Below, in pieces: positions 8,286-15,089 of a stretch of DNA of 35,441 bases. The translations under genes were made by a program, and so were the position numbers. The stretch comes from Candidatus Pullichristensenella stercorigallinarum (GTDB lineage: Bacteria > Bacillota > Clostridia > Christensenellales > Aristaeellaceae): NCBI GenBank assembly GCA_018712945.1, contig DVFZ01000105.1, forward strand, positions 1 to 35,441, in the 5' to 3' direction. The notes beneath the pieces are model-generated. The model was not told the DNA's origin. It did no database searches and worked only from the letters and a program-made list of their open reading frames with translations. The stretch's first letter is position 1, and every line of letters starts with the position of its first letter.

Positions 8286-8313
8286 GCCCGGCACGGCGTG
8301 CCGGGCCTTTTTT
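8286..8313 (+). terminator. Strong intrinsic terminator
   Basis: GCCCGGCAC (8286-8294), loop GGC, GTGCCGGGC (8298-8306), then C and six T's (8308-8313). No protein gene ends here: the last stop is about 690 bases upstream. It may end a transcript running through the R1-R2 pair. Confidence 0.8.
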
Positions 8314-8388
8314 GCCCCGCGCCATGCTTTTTTCTTAAAGCGCCCGTGCTATAATGAAGCATACTTTGCAACGAAGGGCGGAAACAGC

Positions 8389-8907
8389 ATGGATGCTTTG
8401 GACGGCTTCAGCCGCGAGCAGCTTCTGGAGCTGATTGACATTTACGCCAAAAACTGGCTGGCGTTGGACGGCGTGTGGTTCCAGTCCATCGAACAGGCCG
8501 AGGGCATGGACGCGGCCATGTTCCACGATGAGCGGGCCTGGGCGCGCTTCACCGCAATCGAGGCGCGGCGGATCAAGCAATTCCTGGGCCTGGACGAGCA
8601 TCCCGGCCTGGGAGGGCTGGAAAAGGCGCTGGCCCTGCGCTTTTACGGGCGGCTCAACCAGGACGAATGCGCCTATGAAAACGGCCAACTGATTTACACC
8701 ATGCGCAAATGCCGCGTGCAGGCGGCGCGGGAGCGCAAGGGCATGCCCTTCCACCCCTGCAAAAGCGTGGGCATAATCGAATACGCCGGATTTGCCCGCG
8801 CCATCGACGGCCGCATACAGTGCCGGTGCCTGAGCTGCTATCCGGACGTGACGGACGGGCGCTGCGCCTGCAAGTGGGCCTTCTGGCTGGAGGACGGCGC
8901 GCAGTAG
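8389..8907 (+). CDS. Cysteine-rich DUF6125-like protein
   Basis: A 172-residue cytoplasmic protein with no signal peptide or membrane segment. The pattern YAKNWLALDGVWFQ near the N-terminus, a Y-x-x-M-x-x-C-R-V-Q-x-A-R-x-R-K-G segment, PCKSVGIIEYAGFA and a cysteine cluster (CRCLSCYPD, then CACKW) match the DUF6125-type proteins I recall from Clostridia and archaea. That match is from memory, not a search. The cysteines may bind a metal or an iron-sulfur cluster (inference); no function is established. The start is the ATG after GAAGGGCGG. A TATAAT at 8350-8355 lies 33 bases upstream, but no clear -35 box. The next gene starts 36 bases after the stop, so the two may share a transcript. Confidence 0.75.
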   Translation: MDALDGFSREQLLELIDIYAKNWLALDGVWFQSIEQAEGMDAAMFHDERAWARFTAIEARRIKQFLGLDEHPGLGGLEKALALRFYGRLNQDECAYENGQLIYTMRKCRVQAARERKGMPFHPCKSVGIIEYAGFARAIDGRIQCRCLSCYPDVTDGRCACKWAFWLEDGAQ

Positions 8908-8943
8908 AAACCATCTTTGACAAACAGACAGGGGATATCGCCC

Positions 8944-10359
8944 ATGCGAAAGACATACGTCACCAAAATGCCGGACAAGGCGGGCGCGTTTTTGCTGGCC
9001 AGCCGCATCATCGCCGGTGGCGGCGGCAACATCGTGCGCGTGAACTACAACAAGGCGGTGGATTTGCACACGCTGTTTATCGAGGTATCCGCCACGGCGG
9101 AGCAACACGAGCGCATCGAGCGCGGCCTGGCCGCGTGCGGCTATCTGCCCGAGCGCGAGGAGAACCGGCGCATACTGATGATCGTGCTCACCCTGCCCGA
9201 CCGCCCCGGCGCGGTCGCCCCGGTGCTGGAGGTGCTCAGCCGGCGGCGGGTGAACATATCCTACATCAGCTCGCAGGAAAATGGCACGCCCTTCCAGCAC
9301 TTCAAGATGGGCCTGCTGATTGAAAACACCGGCGAAATCAAGCGCCTGATCGACGATATCTCCCAAATCTGCGAAATCAGCATTCTCAACTACGAAGTGA
9401 CCGACCGTCTGCTGGACGGCACGGTGTTTTACATCACCTTCGCCAACGAGATGCGCGAAATCCTCTCCCTTTCGCAGGAGCAGACCAACGCCGTGCTCAT
9501 CCACGCCAACCGCCTGATGCAGCTGCTCGACGAGCAGAACAAGTCCCCTTTGCAGACGTTCGACTACATCCGCCGCTTCGCCCAGTTTGTCACCAGCCAC
9601 CGGGGCGAGGGCTTCTTTGCCAACATAGACAGCGTGCGCCTGGCCGACGGCCTGCTTTTGCACGCCATCGAACCGCCCTGCGGCAGCAATACCTACGCGC
9701 TGGAATACCATGGCGAGCTTTTGTTTGTGGACTGCGGCTTTGCCTGCTACAAGGGTGAAATGCTGCGGCTGCTGGAGGAGCGTTTCCCGCGCTTTTCCCT
9801 GCGCCGCAAGGAAATATGGCTCACCCACGCCGACGTGGACCACGCCGGGCTGCTCCCCCTGTTCGACGAAGCCTGGATGAGCCAAAGCTGTTACGAGAAC
9901 TTTGCCCTTGAGGCGCGCGGCGAGGCCAATTTCCGCGAACAGAACCCCCTGCACGCGCCCTATTGCGCGTTGAGCAAGATCATTTCCGCCTACGCGCCGC
10001 CCGATTTGTCCCGCTGCCACGCGGTGGGCGAAAAGCGCGACGCCGCGCCGCTTTCCTATATCGGCTCGCGCGCCTTCGGCCCCTGGAAGTTCGATTTTTA
10101 CGAGGGCAACGGCGGCCATGTGCGGGGCGAAACGGTGATCGTCTGCGAAAAGCTGCAGCTGGTGTTCAGCGGCGATATCTACGTAAACATCAAGGGCTAT
10201 TCCGCGGAGCAGCGGGAATTCAACCGCCTGGCGCCCTTTTTGATGACCGGCGTGGACAGCAACCCGGCGGCGGCGCGGGAATGCCGCGCGCTGCTGACGC
10301 AGAAATACGCGGGCTATCTGTTCTGCCCCGGCCACGGCCCGGTATGCCGCTTGGAATAG
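8944..10359 (+). CDS. Tandem ACT domains fused to a metallo-beta-lactamase-fold hydrolase
   Basis: A 471-residue protein. Residues of about 1-75 and 80-150 are two ACT-like domains; the second reads ILMIVLTLPDRPGAVAPVLE, typical of ligand-binding ACT folds. After a helical linker, an MBL-fold domain runs from about 235 to the end. Its metal motif is HADVDH (His295, Asp297, Asp299, His300) instead of the usual HxHxDH, so the second histidine is an aspartate. Later ligand positions look normal: GGHVRGE, SGDI and PGHGP. ACT domains usually sense amino acids, so a metabolite-controlled hydrolase is a reasonable inference; the substrate is unknown. The start is the ATG after AGGGGAT; an upstream in-frame TTG at 8917 lacks a ribosome site. 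A GC-rich palindrome without a T-run follows the stop. Confidence 0.82.
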   Translation: MRKTYVTKMPDKAGAFLLASRIIAGGGGNIVRVNYNKAVDLHTLFIEVSATAEQHERIERGLAACGYLPEREENRRILMIVLTLPDRPGAVAPVLEVLSRRRVNISYISSQENGTPFQHFKMGLLIENTGEIKRLIDDISQICEISILNYEVTDRLLDGTVFYITFANEMREILSLSQEQTNAVLIHANRLMQLLDEQNKSPLQTFDYIRRFAQFVTSHRGEGFFANIDSVRLADGLLLHAIEPPCGSNTYALEYHGELLFVDCGFACYKGEMLRLLEERFPRFSLRRKEIWLTHADVDHAGLLPLFDEAWMSQSCYENFALEARGEANFREQNPLHAPYCALSKIISAYAPPDLSRCHAVGEKRDAAPLSYIGSRAFGPWKFDFYEGNGGHVRGETVIVCEKLQLVFSGDIYVNIKGYSAEQREFNRLAPFLMTGVDSNPAAARECRALLTQKYAGYLFCPGHGPVCRLE

Positions 10360-10519
10360 GCCGCGCGGCCGTGTGCGGCGGCCGGGAGCATCCAAGCCGC
10401 GCAAAATGCGCGCCCCCGGTTGTTTGTCCCGGCGCGGGGTGGGAAAACAGCCGCGCCGCCAAAGCCTGCCGGGGCGGTATCCAGCGGGCGGCGCGAACGC
10501 GCGGCCCCCGGCACGGCCT

Positions 10520-10775
10520 GTGAAAACCATTGCGCCCCGTTAAACGGCGTGGCCGCGCATGCGGCGAGGGCATAACGCCTGTTGCGCTAAATGCCCGCTT
10601 CGCCCGTTTTGCCCCTCGGCACGCGCGGCGCGGGAAGCCGTTGCGCGTCGCAAACCCAACGTGGACGCGCATGCGGCGAGGGCGCAACGCAGATTGCGCA
10701 GAATGCCCGCTTTGGCCATTTTGCCCCCCGGCACGATGCGTCCTGTAAAAGCCGTTGCGCAAAATCCCCGCTTCG
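10520..10775 (+). repeat. 112-bp tandem duplication, about 2.3 copies
   Basis: GCGCATGCGGCGAG occurs at 10555-10568 and again at 10667-10680, an offset of 112. Both are followed by related sequence ending in TTTTGCCCC and CGGCACG. The flanking motif TGTGAAAACCATTGCGC / TGTAAAAGCCGTTGCGC recurs at about 10520 and 10742. No gene is seen in 10360-10891; the frames open here are GC artefacts. Confidence 0.6.
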
Positions 10776-10891
10776 GCTGGCGCGGCGCGGGAAAGCGGGC
10801 CATGCTGAATTTGCCTGTGGCCACGCACGAACCCGCCGCGCGGCGAATAAACCGAAGAAGAACGGTCAACAATGGCGTCGGGGGTGATGGC

Positions 10892-11047
10892 ATGACCTGT
10901 ATATTCTGCCACGAGCGCTTCGGCGAGGGCGAGGCGTTTTTCTGCCTGTGCCCGGAATGCACATCGCGGCTGGCGGGCGTAGCGCCGGAGCGCGCGGAAT
11001 ACCCGTGGTTTATCGCCGCTGTGCGGCGGGCGCTGTTTGGGTACTGA
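10892..11047 (+). CDS. Gin/CsfB-like small zinc-finger protein (anti-sigma-G candidate)
   Basis: A 51-residue protein: CIFC at residues 3-6, then FCLCPEC, two CxxC knuckles able to hold one zinc. A tail follows of the form P-x-x-A-E-Y-P-W-F-I-x-x-V-R-R. Gin (CsfB) of Bacillus, which holds back forespore sigma-G during sporulation, has the same size, the same two CxxC pairs and a similar Y-hydrophobic-basic helix after them. This is pattern matching by eye, so the family call is moderate; a generic zinc-ribbon protein is the alternative. The ATG follows GGGGGTG about six bases upstream. The gene stands alone in a repeat-rich gap, with no sporulation gene next to it. Confidence 0.6.
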   Translation: MTCIFCHERFGEGEAFFCLCPECTSRLAGVAPERAEYPWFIAAVRRALFGY

Positions 11048-11262
11048 ACATAAGGAAACCTGGCCGGGCGCTTTGCGGGCGTCCGCCAATCCGCGCGGGC
11101 GCTCCAGAATCCGCGCTTTGCAGACCGGCCGTCAGGAGGCAAGCCGCGTGCAGCCCCCTGATTTTTTGCGCCCTCTGCATCGTCTGATGGCAGCGGAAGC
11201 GCAACGCCTTGCGGCAGGCCCCTCTGACGCCACGCTCCCTGACGCGCATATCTCCTGCCCGC

Positions 11263-11291
11263 TTTGCCTGCCGGTAAAAATATGTTATAAT
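11263..11291 (+). promoter_or_regulatory. Promoter for the transglutaminase-like gene
   Basis: TTTGCC (11263-11268), a 17-base spacer and a perfect TATAAT (11286-11291), 74 bases before the start codon. The -35 is weak. The rest of the gap 11048-11262 contains nothing I can identify. Confidence 0.55.
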
Positions 11292-11364
11292 GGTGGTAAA
11301 TTCGTGGCAAACCGGTTCGAAGGCTGCTTCGCGCCGGGCTTGCCATATGGGAGGGACGCTGTCC

Positions 11365-12498
11365 ATGCGTAAATCTGCCCTTCGCATCCTCCTGCCGCTG
11401 CTGGTGGCGGCGCTTCTGGCGCCGCTTTTTCCCGCGCCCGCCATGGCGGGAACCCCCGAATTCGTCAATCTGTACGACGCCTGCGATTACCTGCGGGTGT
11501 GCATGGACCAGCGGATGACGGAAATGGAGCTGTTCCTGACCGCGGATTCCTGCCCGCGCTGGACAGACGAACAGCTCAAAGAGGCCCTGGAGGATACGCT
11601 TTCCTATTGCAGCCACCATTTGGTGCGGGTCACCCGCTACGCCGACCGGAGCGCGGATGTAAAGATCTCCGCGATCTACTGCGACGCCGTGCGCATGGCG
11701 GACGCCTATTTCAGCGGGGACGCCTCGGGCCTGTCCGCCGAGGAAGCCGAATGCCTGGCCATGGCCGTGGAGATCGCGGCGCAGCTGAAGGCGCAGTACG
11801 GCGGCGGCCTGGAACTGGAGCTGGCCATTTACGATACCATCTGCGCAAACATGGCCTATCAAACCGCTCCCGTGGGCTCCGACGCCTTTTCCCGCCTCAC
11901 AACCGTGTGCAGCGCCATGAAGGACCATGTGGGCAACTGCCAGGCCTACTCCCGCATGTTTTACCTGTTGGGCACGCTGGCCGGGCTGAAGGTAGGCTTC
12001 CTGTCCGGCTGGTACGCGGATCAGGAAACGGGGCAGCATATCTGGAACACCATTGAGCTGGACGGCCAGCTCCTGATGGTGGACGTGACCGACGGCGACA
12101 TAGACAGCGCCGCCGCCGATGGCCCTCAGGTATACTACCGCTGCTTCAACATCGGCTGGGACCGCGTGCCGGAAAGCGGCTGGAACTGGTGGCCTCCCGC
12201 CTGCACGGACCGCGTCAGCAACACGACCGTCCCCTCCCTGTCCTATTACAACAACCAGCCCGGCTTTGGCGGCTGTTTTTACAGCCTTTCCGACGCCGCC
12301 GACGCCTGTATCCAGCAGGCGTTTGCCGGGTATATGCAATACCAGTTTTGGCTGCCCAACCAGGTTGCCAGCGACACGGAAATGCACCAGGCCCTTCGGG
12401 ACGCCGCGAACCGCTGGAACCACGCGGCCAGCTGGCGGGTGTGGTGGTGGAACGCGGAGAACGGCACCACCTTCCATGTGCAGTTTGATTCGTTTTAG
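11365..12498 (+). CDS. Secreted transglutaminase-like protein
   Basis: A 377-residue exported protein. The signal peptide has a basic start (MRKSALR), a long hydrophobic core and an AMA-G cleavage site near residue 29. The transglutaminase-like core is at about 150-245, with an ordered catalytic triad: Cys192 in GNCQAYS, His225 in QHIWN and Asp240 in MVDVTD. The family includes cysteine proteases, peptidases and amidases acting on surface proteins, so the reaction cannot be fixed. The C-terminal 130 residues are rich in Trp, Tyr and Asn and unassigned. The start was chosen at the ATG nine bases after GGGAGGG; an alternative ATG six codons upstream would overlap that site. It has its own promoter. 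A hairpin without a T-run (CCGCTTCC / GGAAGCGG) follows the stop. Confidence 0.82.
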   Translation: MRKSALRILLPLLVAALLAPLFPAPAMAGTPEFVNLYDACDYLRVCMDQRMTEMELFLTADSCPRWTDEQLKEALEDTLSYCSHHLVRVTRYADRSADVKISAIYCDAVRMADAYFSGDASGLSAEEAECLAMAVEIAAQLKAQYGGGLELELAIYDTICANMAYQTAPVGSDAFSRLTTVCSAMKDHVGNCQAYSRMFYLLGTLAGLKVGFLSGWYADQETGQHIWNTIELDGQLLMVDVTDGDIDSAAADGPQVYYRCFNIGWDRVPESGWNWWPPACTDRVSNTTVPSLSYYNNQPGFGGCFYSLSDAADACIQQAFAGYMQYQFWLPNQVASDTEMHQALRDAANRWNHAASWRVWWWNAENGTTFHVQFDSF

Positions 12499-12587
12499 GG
12501 CGCGTGCCCTGCCGCTTCCTTCCCAACCGCAAGCCCAAGGCGGGAAGCGGGATATCTGCGCGCGGTCATGGCCACCGGCCCGGTCTG

Positions 12588-12787
12588 CCTGCAAAGCCAA
12601 CAAACCGCCAGAGGGATGAAAAAACCTGCGAAACAGGGAAGCAAACTTGCGGGCAAGGGCGCTTCCCTGGACGCAAGTGACCGCGGGCCGCTTGCGCAGC
12701 TGGCGCGGGAAGCGAAAATTGCCTCTGATTCTGCCTGATCGTGGCAATTTTTGCGTTGCGGGCTTGGGCAGCGCCCTGGGCCGCCGG
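12588..12787 (+). repeat. R2 repeat, copy d
   Basis: Shares the GGGATGAAAAA and GGAAGCAAACTTGC segments with copies b and c. Hairpin 1 survives as CCTGC/GCGGG with one G-T pair. Hairpin 2 is AAAATTGCC (12715-12723) with GGCAATTTT (12743-12751). It ends in GGCAGCGCCC directly against the right end of R1 copy C. Confidence 0.6.
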
Positions 12788-12994
12788 CTCTGCCGCTGGT
12801 TTGGCGAAGCCCAATAAGGGCATGTCCCGGCAGCGCCCACGCCCCTGGCCGGGTGCCTGCGCCAGTTCCCCAAACGCTGCTCAAAACAGCCGCTTGCCGC
12901 TTTGCGCCGGTCTTGCCCATGCGCTTTTTTGCGGGGAAAGGGGTTGGCCTTTTTGCGCATGGCTGTGCGCGCTTCGCAACCCCCGCTCCGGGGG
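12788..12994 (-). repeat. R1 structured element, copy C (minus orientation)
   Basis: Read on the minus strand it starts with the hairpin CCCCCG (12980-12985) / CGGGGG (12989-12994). It then keeps the family's conserved blocks: TTTTGAGCAGC, GGAACTGGCGCA, GCGCTGCCGGGACATG and CCTTATTGGGCTTCG. The right-end hairpin is degraded and runs into R2 copy d. A remnant resembling the right hairpin (ATGGCCACCGGCCCGGT) lies beyond the R2 copy at about 12568-12584, as if R2 had split the end of R1. Confidence 0.5.
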
Positions 12995-13452
12995 CAATAT
13001 GCAATAAAACAGCCACGCCCCAAAGCAAAGCCCTGAGACGTGGCGTTTGCGGGGAACCTGCCGCTCCCCATGTTATCATGCGCGGCGCGCTGGGCGCGCC
13101 CATTGCCCCGAAGCGCCGGATGCGGCGCTTTTCCCGTGGGAATGCCGCCTTCAAGGGCGCAACGCGGCGTGGACTGCGGCGCCGGAAGCCGCCGCTTTCG
13201 CGGTGGGCATGGCGCAAAGGCCGTCCACACCCTGGAGTACGTCCGCATACCGAACCGCCCGGACGCGGCGGGATTTTTTGCGCCGTCAGGGCGCTTGCCC
13301 CGGGAATAGCGGCGATGTTTTCAAAGGAAGCGCGCGGCGGTGATTGAGGCCAAAATCAACCGCCCGGACAGCGGCCTTTGCCCGCGGCAACGCTTCCGCA
13401 TGGCGCAAAAGAACCGCTAAAGACGAGCGTTGGGCGGTTGTGAAAACACGCC
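12995..13452. other. Gene-free stretch with a few hairpins
   Basis: I find no gene here. AAGCGCCG (13111-13118) pairs with CGGCGCTT (13123-13130) followed by TT, a weak terminator. On the minus strand AACCGC...GCGGTT (13412-13439) followed by CTTTT could end the whiA-crh transcript. The several long open frames on both strands lack ribosome sites and recognisable domains. Confidence 0.5.
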
Positions 13453-13710
13453 CTAGCCTTCCAACAATGCCCGCAGCCCTTCGGCCGCTTCGCCGGCGTC
13501 CTCGCCCTGGGCGATGACGGCCAGCGGCAGACCGCGCCGCAGCTCCATCGAAAGCACGCTGATCAGCGATTCTATGCGGATCGTCCGTCCTTCGCTCTCG
13601 ATGGACACATGCGCGCGGTATCTCGAAGCGCACTCGGCAATGCGGGCCGCGATCGTCGGCGTTAAGCCGTCGGCCATGCCGTAGCGCGTTTCGAGCCGAA
13701 CCGTGTCCAT
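13453..13710 (-). CDS. crh: Crh-like HPr-fold protein lacking the phosphorylatable histidine
   Basis: An 85-residue HPr-fold protein. The active-site motif that is G-x-H-A-R-P-A in PTS HPr reads GLTPTIA here, so the phospho-acceptor histidine is a threonine (Thr17) and PTS phosphotransfer is not possible. The regulatory serine is kept: Ser48 in IESLISVLSM aligns with Ser46 of HPr and Crh, the HPr kinase target used in CcpA-dependent catabolite control. In Bacillus, Crh (with Gln in place of His) is encoded directly after whiA. Here the gene starts 22 bases after the whiA stop, so both sequence and context fit Crh. The ATG follows GGAGGT by seven bases; a longer start at 13731 would overlap whiA. 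Whether HPr kinase recognises it is inference. Confidence 0.72.
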   Translation of the reverse strand: MDTVRLETRYGMADGLTPTIAARIAECASRYRAHVSIESEGRTIRIESLISVLSMELRRGLPLAVIAQGEDAGEAAEGLRALLEG

Positions 13711-13732
13711 TGGCAAAACCTCCGTTTCCATG

Positions 13733-14689
13733 TCAGATGTTTGTTTCTTCCCCTTCGCGGAGGCTGGCGGCAATTTCCCGCAAGCGGCGCAGGCGCGAAT
13801 TCACGCCCGATTTGCCGATTGGCGGGTCGCAAAACTCCCCCAGCGCGGCCAGGGAATCATCCGCGTGCTCCGCACGCACGCGCGCCATTTCCCGCAGGGA
13901 CGCGGGAAGGCGGTCCAGCCCGATTTCGCGCTCAATCAGCGCGATGTCTTCCAGCTGCGCCTGGGCGTTTTCCACCTGCCTTGCCAAGTTGCGTTCGTCA
14001 CAGTTGATTTGGCGGTTGATGCGGTTGCGCACTTCCTTTTTCACCCGCACGTTTTCCAGCGCCATCATCGCGTTTTTTGCGCCTATGAGCGTCAGCGCGT
14101 CGGCAATCTGCTCTCCACCTTTTAAGTATACCACAAACTTTGCTTTTCTGCACGTCTTTTTTGCGGAAATTTCAAAATAATTCAGCAACATAATAACAAA
14201 ATCGGCAAGTTCCTCGCTCGGCGCGGCAAATTCCATGTGATAACTGCGCTCCGGATTGCTCACCGCCCCGGCGAGCAGGAACGCGCCGCGCAAAAAGGCC
14301 TTGCGGCAGCAGGCGTAGGGAATCGCCTCCTCTTTGGGCACGGGGCGCACGCCAAAGAGCGCCTGCGCGTCCAAAAGGCCGCAGGCGTCGAGGATGGCGG
14401 CGCTGTCCTCCTCGGGGGGCAAGAGCTGGTAGCGCGTCTGGCCGCGCAGCTGGTCGGTGCGCAGGGTGCTGATTTGGGCCGTGACGCCGAAAAAGTTTTT
14501 CAGGATGGTGAAGAAATGCCGCGCGACAAAGGCGTCGGGCGACACCAGGCGCAACCGGTAGCGCTCGCGGCCGCGATAGGCAATGCCGCCGCCAAAAAGC
14601 AGCGCGGCGGCAAGCTCGGCGCGGGCGCAACAGGGCTGATCCACCCTTTCCCGCGTCAGCTCACCCCGCGCGTCGGACGCAAAGGACAT
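13733..14689 (-). CDS. whiA: DNA-binding protein WhiA
   Basis: A 318-residue protein of normal WhiA length. WhiA has an N-terminal pair of LAGLIDADG-like folds without nuclease activity and a C-terminal helix-turn-helix. It affects cell division and chromosome segregation in Firmicutes and sporulation in Streptomyces. Matching segments here are the RGAFLLAGAVSNPERSYHME block, IGAKNAMMALENVRV with NRINRQINCDERNLA, and the HTH-like GKSGVNSRLRRLREIA near the end. The start was placed at the ATG after GGAGGTGAG; twelve more in-frame codons upstream are unlikely to be used. The usual upstream partners rapZ (yvcJ) and yvcK are absent; a 400-base gap with an R1 remnant separates whiA from murB. Confidence 0.92.
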   Translation of the reverse strand: MSFASDARGELTRERVDQPCCARAELAAALLFGGGIAYRGRERYRLRLVSPDAFVARHFFTILKNFFGVTAQISTLRTDQLRGQTRYQLLPPEEDSAAILDACGLLDAQALFGVRPVPKEEAIPYACCRKAFLRGAFLLAGAVSNPERSYHMEFAAPSEELADFVIMLLNYFEISAKKTCRKAKFVVYLKGGEQIADALTLIGAKNAMMALENVRVKKEVRNRINRQINCDERNLARQVENAQAQLEDIALIEREIGLDRLPASLREMARVRAEHADDSLAALGEFCDPPIGKSGVNSRLRRLREIAASLREGEETNI

Positions 14690-14903
14690 TTTCTCACCTC
14701 CAGCCACCGCATGCGCCCCGCGCAATCAAAAGGGCCGCGCCCAAGCGGCACGGCGCAAAGCCGCCCCTCCCGGGCCGAACCCCCGCGCGGGCGCAGGCGG
14801 CAAACGTTCAAAAAGACTGCGCGCAATGCGAATGCTTCGCGCGCTGGGGCGGCGGGAAACGCAAAAGCGCCGGGCCAAACCGCTCCGGCGCAAACAATGG
14901 CCG

Positions 14904-15065
14904 CCGCTTTGCCAGCGGTTTGACGAAGCCCCGCAAGAGCGCCATGCCAGTTCCCCGGCGGCCGCCCTTTGCGCCGGCGTTGCCCACGCGCTTCCCTGCC
15001 AGCAGAAAGCGGTTCGGACACTTTACGCGCAGCGGCAAGCCCCACGGAACCGCTTCAGGCGGGGC
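14904..15065 (-). repeat. R1 structured element, copy D (degenerate, minus orientation)
   Basis: The plus strand shows CCGCT/AGCGG (14904-14918) at the right-end hairpin position, then GGTTTGACGAAGCCC, identical to copy A read in reverse. A CCGC/GCGG hairpin (15050-15062) and CATTGTGCAAAG lie at the left end. The middle is shortened. The rest of the gap 14690-14903 is GC-rich with no gene seen. Confidence 0.4.
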
Positions 15066-15089
15066 ATTGTGCAAAGGGGCCGCCGCGCC

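Noticed and set aside
7999..8388. N-terminal extension of the DUF6125-like gene by 130 codons
   Set aside because: It would cross R2 copy c, a strong terminator (8286-8313) and the -10 box at 8350; the ATG at 8389 has the ribosome site.
8944..10359. Beta-lactamase or antibiotic-resistance enzyme
   Set aside because: The MBL fold is very broad. The ACT domains and the lack of a signal peptide point to a metabolic cytoplasmic enzyme.
10540..13248. A 902-codon open frame on the minus strand
   Set aside because: It runs antisense through the Gin-like gene, the secreted transglutaminase gene and several repeats, has no recognisable domain and is rich in Arg, Pro and Gly as expected from GC-rich antisense.
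13453..13710. Canonical PTS phosphocarrier HPr
   Set aside because: The phospho-accepting histidine is replaced by threonine and no enzyme I gene is adjacent; a Crh-like role fits better.
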